A stretch of DNA of 64,000 nucleotides from CAZCDS01 sp964497585 (GTDB taxonomy: Bacteria > Desulfobacterota > Desulfomonilia > Desulfomonilales > Desulfomonilaceae). The notes below the pieces were generated by a model. It saw only the letters and a program-made list of their open reading frames with translations. It had not been told where the DNA came from and ran no database searches. Of this stretch, positions 1 through 7,843 are shown piece by piece. Each line of letters begins with the position of its first letter. Position 1 is the first letter of the stretch. The position numbers and the translations under genes are program-made. The DNA lies in the NCBI GenBank assembly GCA_964497585.1, contig CAZCDS010000031.1:1-64000 (forward strand), given 5' to 3'.

Positions 1-104
1 GGCAACACACCGAGGAAGTCCTGGCTGAGCTCGGATACACTGCCGATGACATCGAGCTGATGAGGGAAGAGGGTACGATCAGCAGCTCCTTTGACAAAAC
101 GTGA
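1..104 (+). CDS. CaiB/BaiF family CoA-transferase, C-terminal end (partial)
   Basis: Reading frame 3 is open from the window edge to a TGA at 102-104 and encodes a tail beginning HTEEVLAELGYTADDIELM. This closely resembles the C-terminus of class III (CaiB/BaiF) CoA-transferases, where HTEEVL-LGY-DI precedes the last few residues. Such enzymes move CoA between carboxylic acids in the cytoplasm. Only about 33 residues are visible, so the substrate cannot be guessed. It is probably the last chromosomal gene before the integrative element to its right. Confidence 0.6.
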   Translation, partial: QHTEEVLAELGYTADDIELMREEGTISSSFDKT

Positions 105-990
105 TGGTGCAGGACCTGACTGAGCGGGCAGCGCAAGGCCTCACCGCGGCGCGTTTCATGGCCACTGCCAAAATAAACTATGATTCCGATAGAAGTCGAG
201 GAGACTTGCCTACCTGCCAGTGGGCCTCGTATGTGGGCGCATCTATTGCTGAATACGTGACCTGAGGCGATTTCCTCCCCTTTGACCACCCAGCAGTCCA
301 GAAATCGGACCAGAGAGCGCATCACGCACGCGACAGCCCGCCGGAAAGATTCCGATCCGCTTTGCGAAGCGCCTGCTGATTCGCCGTTGGTGAGGCGGCA
401 CTCAAGCCCGGAAAAATAGTGATTTCCGATAAAAGCGGCTGTGGGACCCTATTTGAACATATATACGTAAAGAGCCCTTGGGGGCCTCCCCCGTGGGGAT
501 CGCTCCTAGAGCCAGAACACTCAACTAAAGGACTCGACAGCAACACACGCCAATCGAAATATCAAAATACCAGCCGAGACCGACCGCGCATCGCACTGGG
601 GAAGGTGAGTCACCCGGTAGCTTGAGCTGCGTGAAAGATGAGGCCAGGAGCGGGGTCCGTCTTGCTGTGTAGTCGGAATTGCTTTGAAGGCGCCTTATCG
701 TGACTCGCGCGAGAAGGCTCCTGGGATGCTTGACGCGCAACTATCGCTCCGATTCCAAGTCGCCGGACCCCATCCGCCTGTGCCGAGGGAAGGTGCATGG
801 GGAGAGGGGAGAATTCTACACGAAAATTACCGGTAGAGCGTACGCGGCAGGGAGGTAGACCAAAATAATATGCAGGGGTGCGCGCGTGTTGGCCCTCCCC
901 CCGGTCCCCCTGTGCGTGCTCGATCCCCTATCCCCAGGCAGGCAACAAGGCCGATCCTCCCATAACGCGCGCGCGATCTTCCTGGCTTTC

Positions 991-1050
991 TGAACCATGC
1001 GGAACCATGCCGAATTCTTGAACACCCACGTACAAATTCTGGAACACACA
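991..1050. repeat. Cluster of short iteron-like direct repeats
   Basis: GAACCATGC occurs at 992-1000 and again at 1002-1010, exactly 10 bp apart. Just downstream, AATTCTTGAACACCCA (1013-1028) recurs as AATTCTGGAACACACA (1035-1050), 14 of 16 identical and 22 bp apart. Spacing near one and two helical turns suggests protein binding on one DNA face, as in plasmid iterons or recombinase accessory sites. The function is inferred. Confidence 0.4.
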
Positions 1051-1089
1051 CACCTAACGCGCTTTTGATGCGCGTTTCCTGCAATTTCC

Positions 1090-1248
1090 TAGCTTCATTG
1101 TGCATCAAGCTAGCATCGATACGTACCAAGATTAATACAAGGCCACAATACGGCAACATTCCAAGCGTCGCATAAGTAGCTGAACTGACAGTGAATGCGC
1201 GTTTAGGAGCATCATGGCATCATAATTGCATAGCTTAATGTGCATCGA
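1090..1248. repeat. Imperfect direct repeat pair
   Basis: TAGCTTCATTGTGCATCAAG at 1090-1109 is nearly repeated as TAGCTTAATGTGCATCGA at 1231-1248, with one base deleted. The copies lie about 140 bp apart in the gene-free left part of the element, upstream of the first gene at 1422. They could be binding sites or the trace of a duplication. Confidence 0.35.
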
Positions 1249-1421
1249 CACACAATCAGAGAGGACACCACACAGAACACGCAGTCACCCCAGGAGGGAA
1301 TACCCGGACAGGGGGCCGGTAAGAACCCGCCACCTTCATCATGAGGGAGGATCGTCCAGGGAGGAACAGCCCTGCCGATGAGCCGTGAGGCGGCGAAACG
1401 ATCAAAGAGAAGGAGACGAGC

Positions 1422-2147
1422 ATGTTTTGGCAGCAGGCACGAGAGCATCGAGCAATGGAGCGCGTCCGCAAGACCTTTGCCAGGTGCGCAAGTAGCTTTG
1501 AGGAAGAAGCCCGGACCGCGGCCTTCATGGGACGGGAACAGATGTCAAAGCACGGGTTCCGCTTTGAGGACCTGACCGGAGACCAAACCGCACCCGAGAC
1601 GGAAATCCTGGAGAAGAACTTCCACAGGGCTCAAGAGTTTTGGCGCCAACAGGACGAGCGGGACAAGGCCCAAGTCCTGGACGCAATCGGTACGGACCCC
1701 ATTCACATCGACAAGCTGGCCGAGAAGGTTGGAATGGAGATCGCTAAGCTTTCGGGAATTTTGCTTCAGATTGAACTCATCGGAGAGATCGTGCAGCGCC
1801 CTGGAAAATTCTTCCACAGGAAAACCGAGAGTCCCGAAGGAGAACGCAGGCCAGCGAGCGGAACCGAGAGCCCCCGCACAGGCCGCCAAGAACGGACCCA
1901 GGACGCGCGTGACGCGACGAACGAGAAGACCTTGGTATCTTCCTACGTCCGGGCCGACGGACGCCGCGTTCGGGGATACTGGCGCGCGAGACGCGGTGAG
2001 GCGAAAGCGAAGCCTTCTTGGAAGTATGACCCTGATGCGAACCCTGGTCCCGAATGGTCATGGATAAGGTCCTACGTCCGCAGCGGCAACATCGAAGTCC
2101 GCGGGCACTGGCGGAAACGCCCCAAACCCGCACAGCCAGGGGCCTAG
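1422..2147 (+). CDS. Winged-helix (DprA_WH-like) protein with two C-terminal YVR/RGxWR repeats
   Basis: A 241-aa protein with no overall match that I recognise. Residues about 85-133 (VLDAIGTDPIHIDKLAEKVG, followed by an LLQIEL helix and VQRPGKFFH) look like the winged-helix domain at the end of DprA/Smf, which suggests DNA binding. The linker (about 135-175) is charged and low in complexity. The C-terminus carries two copies of a short motif, SYVRADGRRVRGYWRARR and SYVRSGNIEVRGHWRKRP, seen in mobile-element proteins of unknown role. The ATG follows GAAGGAGACGAGC, whose AAGGAG is a good ribosome site. It is the first gene of the element; function unknown. Confidence 0.6.
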   Translation: MFWQQAREHRAMERVRKTFARCASSFEEEARTAAFMGREQMSKHGFRFEDLTGDQTAPETEILEKNFHRAQEFWRQQDERDKAQVLDAIGTDPIHIDKLAEKVGMEIAKLSGILLQIELIGEIVQRPGKFFHRKTESPEGERRPASGTESPRTGRQERTQDARDATNEKTLVSSYVRADGRRVRGYWRARRGEAKAKPSWKYDPDANPGPEWSWIRSYVRSGNIEVRGHWRKRPKPAQPGA

Positions 2148-2191
2148 AGCCGCGTAACACGCCTGAGTGAACACGAAAACGGTCGTCATTG

Positions 2192-2211
2192 TGTTCGGAA
2201 GATTCGGAACA
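2192..2211. promoter_or_regulatory. 20-bp dyad upstream of the serine recombinase
   Basis: TGTTCGGAA (2192-2200) and TTCGGAACA (2203-2211) are inverted repeats with a single mismatch around a central GA. The dyad lies about 57 bp upstream of the recombinase start. Serine recombinases cut at a central dinucleotide of such short dyads, so it may be a crossover or operator site. This is inferred from position and symmetry. Confidence 0.4.
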
Positions 2212-2267
2212 TTTATGTCAAAGAATGGCGATAACATCTTGGAAACGAACAAGAAAGGGGAGCAGCC

Positions 2268-2927
2268 ATGAGAAAAGCTCTCGGATATGCGAGGCTGAGC
2301 AAGTCTGATGTCCGCAGTCACAGCATTTCTTATCAGACTCAAGAGATCAGAAAGCTGGCAGAACGAGAAGGCTTCCGTCTCGTGGGAATTGAAGTTGACG
2401 AGCAGAGCGGCAAGAGCCTCGAAAACAGATCAGGGGTGCAGCGAATCATCCAGGCCATTCACGGCCGGCTCGTTGACGCTGTGCTCGTATTCCGGTCTGA
2501 TCGACTGAGCAGAGACGGGCTCGATAGCCTGATGCTGGAAAAGGCCATGCAGGAAGCCGGGATCGCCTACCTCAGCGCCACGGAAGGACCCCTGATCGAC
2601 GCTGACCCACTCCTGAGACACGTTCGGATCGGAGTGAACGAATCCGAAAGATGGAAAATCAGCTTGCGAACCAAGCGGGCATTGCAGGACAAGAAAGAGC
2701 GCGGTCAACCTCTCGGGCGGGCCCCCTTCGGTTGGCGTTATCAGAACAAGCGTCTGGTTCCCGAACCTGGAGAGCAACGAGCCATCGCGAGAATGAGAGA
2801 GCTTCAGGCGGGGGGATGTTCCACCAGGAAGATCGTCGATGCCCTCCGGCGCGAGGGGATCTGTACCAGAGCCGGAACTGTCTTCAGTCAAACCCAGATC
2901 GTGCGGATACTCCAGCGCGCCGCATGA
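2268..2927 (+). CDS. Serine recombinase (resolvase/invertase family)
   Basis: A 219-aa protein with an N-terminal resolvase catalytic domain (residues about 3-140). It starts ALGYARLSKSD, has SISYQTQEI with a plausible nucleophile Ser, and contains the family motif VFRSDRLSRDGLD (Arg/Asp/Arg). The C-terminal part (about 145-215: QPLGRAPFGWR, then an HTH-like ARMRELQAGGCSTRKIVDAL) matches the 'recombinase' DNA-binding domain, here very short. The length fits small resolvases rather than large serine integrases. AAGGGGAGCAGCC precedes the ATG. It may resolve, invert or mobilise part of the element; a tyrosine integrase also lies at the right end. Confidence 0.85.
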   Translation: MRKALGYARLSKSDVRSHSISYQTQEIRKLAEREGFRLVGIEVDEQSGKSLENRSGVQRIIQAIHGRLVDAVLVFRSDRLSRDGLDSLMLEKAMQEAGIAYLSATEGPLIDADPLLRHVRIGVNESERWKISLRTKRALQDKKERGQPLGRAPFGWRYQNKRLVPEPGEQRAIARMRELQAGGCSTRKIVDALRREGICTRAGTVFSQTQIVRILQRAA

Positions 2928-2946
2928 CCTCACAGCCGGGCCCTGG

Positions 2947-3576
2947 TCACGAGCCGGGGCCCTCAACAACCAGCCCCAACTTCCTCCGGACCTCACTGGC
3001 GATCTGCCTCACGTTGATAGTAGCCGTGGTGAAACAGTCCGTGGGCCTTCCATCTATGAATTCGACCCGGAACACTTCGCACCCCGGTTGAACCAAGGCT
3101 CTTGCATCCGGGAAGACTTGAGGATCGGGGCAGTACGAAACTTGGTAAATCCTCTCGCTTCGTTTCAACCGTCTGCCCATCTTTCTCGGTTCGGGCCAAT
3201 ACACGACATCGACAAGCACCCTGACGCAGAAATGATGAATCTCGTAGAATGCCAGAGGAGCACGCATCTTTGTTTTCTTCTTGGATAAAGGCTGTGGTTT
3301 TACCCGATTCCACTCGTTCTGATACGTTGGAGCGGGAATGTAGATCGGTTCCTCAATCAACGAATCCCGGTCTTGCCAAAGCCCCACCGCATAGAGCTGC
3401 TCGACCACACCGATATGAACAAGCCCCGCAAAAGAAAAGACATACTTCTCCCGCGTGCCGGTCAACCTTTTCTCGGTCGGAAGAAGGCCGTTCTTGATCC
3501 GGTTGAACACTGTCGCTGCACTCAGCCAGTGAAACACCTGGTGAACATCCTTGGCCGAAAACAGTTTCCTTTCCAT
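2947..3576 (-). CDS. MerR-like HTH protein, candidate element repressor
   Basis: The chosen ATG at 3576 gives 209 aa; a TTG 16 codons upstream is possible. The N-terminus (FSAKDVHQVFHWLSAATVFN, then KYVFSFAGLVHIGVVEQL) resembles the helix-turn-helix and wing of MerR-type proteins. The rest, rich in aromatic and basic residues, I do not recognise. It is transcribed away from the Cro-like gene at 3702, the arrangement of a phage lysogeny switch, so a repressor role is inferred. Its promoter (TTGTCA-17-TATAGT) ends so close to the ATG that the transcript should have almost no leader. Confidence 0.6.
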   Translation of the reverse strand: MERKLFSAKDVHQVFHWLSAATVFNRIKNGLLPTEKRLTGTREKYVFSFAGLVHIGVVEQLYAVGLWQDRDSLIEEPIYIPAPTYQNEWNRVKPQPLSKKKTKMRAPLAFYEIHHFCVRVLVDVVYWPEPRKMGRRLKRSERIYQVSYCPDPQVFPDARALVQPGCEVFRVEFIDGRPTDCFTTATINVRQIASEVRRKLGLVVEGPGS

Positions 3577-3583
3577 GACCCTC

Positions 3584-3612
3584 ACTATAGTCCAACTGCC
3601 GAACGATGACAA
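3584..3612 (-). promoter_or_regulatory. Sigma70-type promoter for the MerR-like HTH gene
   Basis: On the minus strand TTGTCA (3612-3607), a 17-bp spacer and TATAGT (3589-3584) form a strong promoter. Transcription should start near 3577, at or beside the ATG at 3576, predicting a leaderless mRNA. Confidence 0.6.
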
Positions 3613-3643
3613 GTCTTTCCTCAATCATTACCCAAAATTCGTG

Positions 3644-3672
3644 TTGACAAAAAGCTCGGCCTCACCTATAAG
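3644..3672 (+). promoter_or_regulatory. Sigma70-type promoter for the early operon
   Basis: TTGACA (3644-3649), a 17-bp spacer and TATAAG (3667-3672) are close to consensus. The start would lie near 3680, followed by AGGAGG (3689-3694) and the ATG at 3702. It probably drives the operon from 3702 through the helicase gene. Confidence 0.75.
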
Positions 3673-3701
3673 AGCAACTGTGAAACATAGGAGGAAGTAG
3701 A

Positions 3702-3947
3702 ATGAACTATTTAGAGTACTTACGGCGCCATAACCGAATGACCCAGAAGGAGTTGGCTTGCCGGTTGTCGATCCCCCTGTCCCGATACAACCGCATCGAG
3801 CGGGGTTGGGTGGCTCGAATCCCCGATTACCTCCAAAACAGAATGCGGGATGTTCTGGGCCACGAATGGAGTTGGACGCGATTGATGGAGGAGGCGCCGC
3901 CCCCCCAACCTGCGGAACCGACGCCGGCGGATCGGAGCGAGCAATGA
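3702..3947 (+). CDS. Small HTH (Cro/XRE-like) DNA-binding protein
   Basis: An 81-aa protein. Residues 4-50 (YLRRHNRMTQKELACRLSIP, then LSRYNRIERG) form a classic XRE/Cro helix-turn-helix; the tail is proline-rich. It follows a near-consensus promoter and a perfect AGGAGG site. Facing a divergent HTH gene, it probably acts as the Cro-like arm of the element's switch. Its stop overlaps the next start (ATGA). Confidence 0.75.
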   Translation: MNYLEYLRRHNRMTQKELACRLSIPLSRYNRIERGWVARIPDYLQNRMRDVLGHEWSWTRLMEEAPPPQPAEPTPADRSEQ

Positions 3948-4309
3948 TCGACAATCTCACCATTTACAAGGCAGCCCACCGCGCATCCGTTCCATGGATC
4001 GTCATGAGGGATCTGTGTTCGCATGGACAGGGTCCGTTGCACGTCATCACACCCTCGGGGACACGGTATCTCCTGTCGGAACATGTTGACCGGTGGATAG
4101 CCAGTTTGGACTCTCACCCTATGGCTCCAGCTATCCGGCAGGTTCAGCGGTATTACCGTTCACCTGATCGACGGCCCGTCCCCCAGCAGAGATGTCCTTT
4201 CGGTGATCCTAACCGTACGGATCCGTGCAACAGACCGGAACCTATGGGGTGGATCGCCAGGCGAGCGTTGATCCGGCTACGCGATGGACAAATCCGGCCG
4301 ACAGGATGA
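3944..4309 (+). CDS. Hypothetical early-operon protein
   Basis: A 121-aa protein starting in an ATGA overlap with the upstream Cro-like gene. The N-terminal half (YKAAHRASVPWIVMRDLCSH, then GTRYLLSEHVDRWIAS) looks like a short winged or excisionase-type DNA-binding fold ending in a helix that reads out 'sign and position'. The C-terminal half is arginine/proline-rich with RRPVPQQRCPFGD. I do not recognise the family. The operon position points to control or replication of the element. Confidence 0.5.
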   Translation: MIDNLTIYKAAHRASVPWIVMRDLCSHGQGPLHVITPSGTRYLLSEHVDRWIASLDSHPMAPAIRQVQRYYRSPDRRPVPQQRCPFGDPNRTDPCNRPEPMGWIARRALIRLRDGQIRPTG

Positions 4310-5124
4310 GGAGAGACAGAGAGGGCGCGGTGACCGACGAAACCAAACTCCAATTACCGGGTACATTTGTGAAGTGTCCCACGGACCTACTCACCCGCTC
4401 TGTTGTATCGGGCGACGAGCTGAAATTATACCTTCTGTTGCTTGCTCATGCGATGGATAAAGGCGAATGTCGGCCCGGTATTCAAAGGCTAAGCACATTC
4501 CTCGGCTGTAGCTCTCGGTGGACAAGAAGACTCGTAACGAACATCGAGTCCAAAGGACTTGTGACCGTTGACCGACGGAGAGGGCGAGTGAACATCTACA
4601 AACCGAAAAGGTTCACAGAAGTAAGGAACTCCAGTTCCCCGGTTGATAATCAAGTAGGGAACCACAGTTCCTCAGTTAGTCCGGAAGTAAGGAACCAGAG
4701 TTCCTCCGAAACAGATAAAAGAAATAGAGAAGAAGAGAAGAGTGAGAGACAGGAAGTCTCGTCTCCTTCGGAGACTCGCCCCCCCGCCGACATGGTTCCC
4801 GAAAAATCCCGGAAGAGGAAGAGTTCTCAAAAGCAGTTGAGCCGTGAGGAAGTTGAGCAGGCCATTGACGGCTTGGACCTGGGGAGGTTCCGTGAGAAGT
4901 ACCCGTCCCTGGACATCGACCGAGAATTCGAGAGCTTCCGAGACTACTATTTGCACCAAAACAACGCACGGACAGGACGACCGAATTGGAAGCGATGGAA
5001 TGATTGCAGCCGCGCCTTTCACTCATGGTGTCGCAAGGCGTCCGAGTGGGCACAAGAGCGGAAAACGCAGCAGCCCGAACCCACCGGTCAACCCCCAGAC
5101 CTGACCAACTATCAGATGACGTAA
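4306..5124 (+). CDS. Replisome-organiser-like protein (HTH plus DNA-binding C-terminus)
   Basis: A 272-aa protein. Residues about 20-100 (SGDELKLYLLLLAHAMDKGE, then LSTFLGCSSRWTRRLVTNIE and GLVTVDRRRGRVNIY) are a winged HTH of the kind at the N-terminus of phage replication initiators. A serine-rich linker carries a near-repeat of VRNSSS/VGNHSSS/VRNQSSS. The end (FESFRDYYLHQNNARTGRPN, then WKRWNDCSRAFHSWCRKASE) resembles the C-terminal helical segment of DnaT/DnaD-type loaders. The helicase gene follows directly. The ATG at 4306 overlaps the upstream stop; a GTG at 4330 with GAGGG before it is an equally good start. Confidence 0.65.
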   Translation: MRRDREGAVTDETKLQLPGTFVKCPTDLLTRSVVSGDELKLYLLLLAHAMDKGECRPGIQRLSTFLGCSSRWTRRLVTNIESKGLVTVDRRRGRVNIYKPKRFTEVRNSSSPVDNQVGNHSSSVSPEVRNQSSSETDKRNREEEKSERQEVSSPSETRPPADMVPEKSRKRKSSQKQLSREEVEQAIDGLDLGRFREKYPSLDIDREFESFRDYYLHQNNARTGRPNWKRWNDCSRAFHSWCRKASEWAQERKTQQPEPTGQPPDLTNYQMT

Positions 5125-5134
5125 GGTTGCTATC

Positions 5135-6619
5135 ATGCACGCGGTACAACAAACCCCCAAATACAAAGGCGCAATCAGCGAGAGCGTCAACTACAACTTG
5201 GAAGCGAGTCTCCTGGGTATTCCGCTTTGGCTGCATTCAGAGGGTCACGAAGAGCAGTGCGCCGCCGTCCTGAACTTCATTGTCAAGAAGCCGCGGGAAC
5301 TCTATGTCCGGCACGTACACCGCTGTCTGTGGGACGTATTCAACGAGCTTTCTTCCCTCGGGCGTCTTCCAACCGAGGCTTGGATCGAGCAGACCGCCCG
5401 ATCTCTGGGGACCTGGACCGACGATCAGGGAGACGACAGCCGCATCAATATTGCGCTTCTTTGTCAACTCCAGGAAAGGGGGAACTGTGGGCTCGCTATC
5501 AAGATCGGTGATCCAACAATCATGCTCGCGAGAGATGTTGCACGGGAACTGTGGTCTCTCCACTGGTGGCGGGAAGTGATCCGAGCCGTGGAGAACCTAC
5601 ACATTGCCGCGGTAGGGCCCTGGCACCCCGAGAAAGAAGCCGAGATCGGGGAACTGGTCGAGCAGGTGACGACCTCTTTTAACCGGCGTCCCTCCCATGA
5701 AAAGAGCTGTTCCGTCCTGCGCTCCCTGGTGCAAGCGACTGTTGAGGATCTCAAGCGGCAAGCAGCGGGGGAAGACACTATACCAGCCCTGAAGACGGGC
5801 TTCCACAGCCTTGATCACTCCATCGGGGGTCTGTTGCCCGGCAATCTCCTTATCATCGCCGGCCGGACGTCCATGGGCAAAACAGCCTTGGGCCTGGGAA
5901 TGACTGTGAACGTAGCAACCCAGGGTGGGGTCTGTTTGTACTCCACTTTCGAGATGACCCGTAACGAACTTGTGCGACGCATCATCAGCGCCCAGTCCCA
6001 GATAGGTGTACTGCGAATGAGGCACGGAACCCTTGAAGACTGGCAACTGATCAAGGTGGAAAAAGACCAGGAGGCCCTTGTCGATCTGCCAATCATCATT
6101 GACGAAGGGAACCATACTCCGGCCGGGATCGAGGCCCGCATAAGGGAGATCAACGGGAGCCTTCACCCTGCCAGCGTAGAACTCGTTATCGTGGATCACC
6201 TGCAATTGATGGGCATTCACGACCAGCACCATTACCAGCGCCGAGACCTCCAGTTGGGAGCCTACACAGCTCAACTCAAGGACATGGCAAAGCGTCTGGA
6301 CTTGACCGTGATAGCCCTGTCTCAGCTAAACCGCAACGTTGAGGGCCGTCCCCTGGATCAACGACACCCCCGACTCTCTGATCTCAGGGAATCTGGTGCC
6401 CTTGAACCGGACGCGGATATCGTCATCGGCCTCTACCGGAAGCACCCCGATACCCAGAAACATGAAGATCTGAACCACGCAGAGCTGAGCGTCCTGAAGA
6501 ACCGATCCGGTCCCACCGGACGCTTGCCGTTGATGTGGCTGCCCGATTTCGCGGAATTCATCAATGCTGACGGCTCTGTTCCTGAAGCGGGCGCGGATGA
6601 GGAGATGGTGGCCCCGTGA
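5135..6619 (+). CDS. dnaB: Replicative DNA helicase, DnaB-like
   Basis: A 494-aa hexameric helicase. The N-terminal domain spans about 1-190. The RecA-type ATPase follows, with Walker A AGRTSMGKTA (about 243-252), Walker B VELVIVDHLQLM and the DnaB motif VIALSQLNRNVEGR, then SDLRESGALEPDADIVIGLYR. These are all the hallmarks of family-4 helicases such as DnaB and phage paralogues. It lies 10 bp after the replisome-organiser-like gene, so the pair probably loads the element's own replication fork. It is a second DnaB carried by the element rather than the housekeeping copy, judging by context. Confidence 0.9.
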   Translation: MHAVQQTPKYKGAISESVNYNLEASLLGIPLWLHSEGHEEQCAAVLNFIVKKPRELYVRHVHRCLWDVFNELSSLGRLPTEAWIEQTARSLGTWTDDQGDDSRINIALLCQLQERGNCGLAIKIGDPTIMLARDVARELWSLHWWREVIRAVENLHIAAVGPWHPEKEAEIGELVEQVTTSFNRRPSHEKSCSVLRSLVQATVEDLKRQAAGEDTIPALKTGFHSLDHSIGGLLPGNLLIIAGRTSMGKTALGLGMTVNVATQGGVCLYSTFEMTRNELVRRIISAQSQIGVLRMRHGTLEDWQLIKVEKDQEALVDLPIIIDEGNHTPAGIEARIREINGSLHPASVELVIVDHLQLMGIHDQHHYQRRDLQLGAYTAQLKDMAKRLDLTVIALSQLNRNVEGRPLDQRHPRLSDLRESGALEPDADIVIGLYRKHPDTQKHEDLNHAELSVLKNRSGPTGRLPLMWLPDFAEFINADGSVPEAGADEEMVAP

Positions 6620-6930
6620 TCCCATCAAACGCCCCCGATAGCTATTGGAGGATCTACTATGTTGTCATGCAGGAAGTCGCAACCAGCTACAAACCCGGAT
6701 CGGCGCAGTACATCAAGGAGCTTCATCCCGAGCTGCACGAGGCGATCATCGAGGCCCGCGACGAAGCCGACCAGCTTTTCGGGAAAGACATCGAGGAGTA
6801 TCGAAAGGCGCTCGAACGATGGTTAGACCTACTGCGGAAAGCACAGGTCCTCTGCGAAGACCCTTTCCGAGAGGGACGGACTCCTTCTCGGCGATACTCG
6901 GTCAAAAAAAGATACCAGGAGATCCCATGA
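6616..6930 (+). CDS. Hypothetical protein after the helicase
   Basis: A 104-aa protein starting with GTG in a 4-bp overlap with the helicase stop. It is mostly helical and charged (HPELHEAIIEARDEADQLFG, EEYRKALERWLDLLRKAQ), with a basic C-terminus. I do not recognise it. Translational coupling to the helicase suggests a replication-linked role, which is inference. Confidence 0.55.
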   Translation: MIPSNAPDSYWRIYYVVMQEVATSYKPGSAQYIKELHPELHEAIIEARDEADQLFGKDIEEYRKALERWLDLLRKAQVLCEDPFREGRTPSRRYSVKKRYQEIP

Positions 6931-6941
6931 GAAACATCTAA
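6927..6941 (+). other. Four-codon minigene between two ORFs
   Basis: AGGAG (6917-6921) precedes ATG AGA AAC ATC TAA (6927-6941). Its ATG overlaps the upstream stop as ATGA, and its TAA abuts the ATG of the next gene at 6942. It is either a true minigene or a chain of termination-reinitiation. Phage minigenes with AUG-AGA-type codons are known to affect tRNA supply. Confidence 0.3.
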
Positions 6942-7157
6942 ATGCTAGTTGAAAGCGAGAAACTGATCATCGTGATTGACCTGACCGCTCCGCCACAGCG
7001 GTCGAAATCGCGACAGAATTGGACGGTAGCCACTACAGCTGGCAACTGCCCGATTCCGCGGCCTGATGGACTCGGACCGGAGAAAATCAACATCAACCTT
7101 TATCGGCCGCTCTCCGAAGAAGAGCTGGAAGAGTTGCGCAAGGAACGAGGATTCTGA
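6942..7157 (+). CDS. Small hypothetical protein
   Basis: A 71-aa protein: a hydrophobic start (KLIIVIDLTAPP) followed by a polar region and an acidic helical end (LSEEELEELRKERGF). No family recognised. Its ATG directly follows the TAA of a four-codon minigene, so it probably depends on reinitiation. Confidence 0.45.
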   Translation: MLVESEKLIIVIDLTAPPQRSKSRQNWTVATTAGNCPIPRPDGLGPEKININLYRPLSEEELEELRKERGF

Positions 7158-7351
7158 GGTCATGAAATGCTGTACCACAACGGTCATCTTCATGATGACC
7201 CTGACCACTCTGGTTGATCGACGAGAACTGGTGCGCCGTCAGAAGCGTATTCTATTGGAATGACCAGTGATAACCGGTAGGCCAGCTTCCAGTGTCCATA
7301 GAAGACTGTCAGCGCGCACAGGCGTTGATCCCCACATACAAGGAGTATCTT

Positions 7352-7780
7352 ATGAGCAATAACAACTTGATCGACTTGAACGGCAAGGCATTGAAGGACG
7401 CTTCAGAGCCGTATTTAAGGCAGATCGACCCAAAAGTCGCACAGCGTGTCCGAGATTGGCTGCAGGGATTGAGCCTCTTTCACATCAAGACGCGCGAATC
7501 GTTTGGCCAAGCTTACACGTGTCTAGCGCTTATGGCTCTGCATTTCAGTTGTTTGCCGGACTCTGACCTGCTTCTCAAAGGAATAGCCGAGGCCCGCCGC
7601 TGCGTGACGGATTACGCAAAAGTTCATCGAGATTACCTGGAGACTCAGTTTCCCCATGAGGTCCAGCGCGAGATTGATGAGAGGCTGCGACAACTCAGGA
7701 AAGCTTACGCCGAAATGCTCCCCCCTGAACAGCGGGAAGAGTTTCTCAGAAAGGTCGAGGGGCCCGAGATTGACTCTTAG
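7352..7780 (+). CDS. Hypothetical helical protein
   Basis: Starting at the ATG preceded by AGGAG at 7 bp gives 142 aa; a longer frame opens with GTG at 7292. The protein is almost wholly helical and ends in a coiled-coil-like EVQREIDERLRQLRKAYAEM segment. No family recognised. It lies in the cargo stretch between the replication genes and the excisionase. Confidence 0.55.
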   Translation: MSNNNLIDLNGKALKDASEPYLRQIDPKVAQRVRDWLQGLSLFHIKTRESFGQAYTCLALMALHFSCLPDSDLLLKGIAEARRCVTDYAKVHRDYLETQFPHEVQREIDERLRQLRKAYAEMLPPEQREEFLRKVEGPEIDS

Positions 7781-7843
7781 TTCATAGCGGAAATCTTAAG
7801 GAGAGCCCGACGCAGTCGAGGAAAGATCGACGAAGACTGAACC

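Larger units (their letters stand above)
105..1421. other. 1.3 kb without a convincing gene; left part of the integrative element
   Basis: No open frame here looks like a protein on either strand; the longest frames are arginine- and proline-rich shadows. The stretch holds short direct repeats at 991-1050 and a second repeat pair at 1090-1248, listed separately. I looked for a copy of the tRNA-Ala 3' end that would mark the other attachment site and found none, so the left boundary of the element is unresolved. A role in replication origin, recombination or regulation is inference only. Confidence 0.5.
3581..3680. repeat. Two related sites covering both divergent -10 boxes
   Basis: CTCACTATAGTCCAACTG at 3581-3598 and CTCACCTATAAGAGCAACTG at 3661-3680 are the same motif with small insertions (CTCAC, TATA, CAACTG shared). 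The first covers the minus-strand -10 box and the second the plus-strand -10 box. They are good candidate operators for one of the two flanking HTH proteins. Confidence 0.45.

Noticed and set aside
105..1421. Search for a second copy of the tRNA-Ala 3' end as the other attachment site
   Set aside because: No stretch matching TGGTGGAGATGAAGGGATT was seen, so no attL is claimed.
7162..7263. A 33-codon frame after the 71-aa gene
   Set aside because: GAGG is only 2 nt from the ATG and the sequence has no clear structure; too weak to list.
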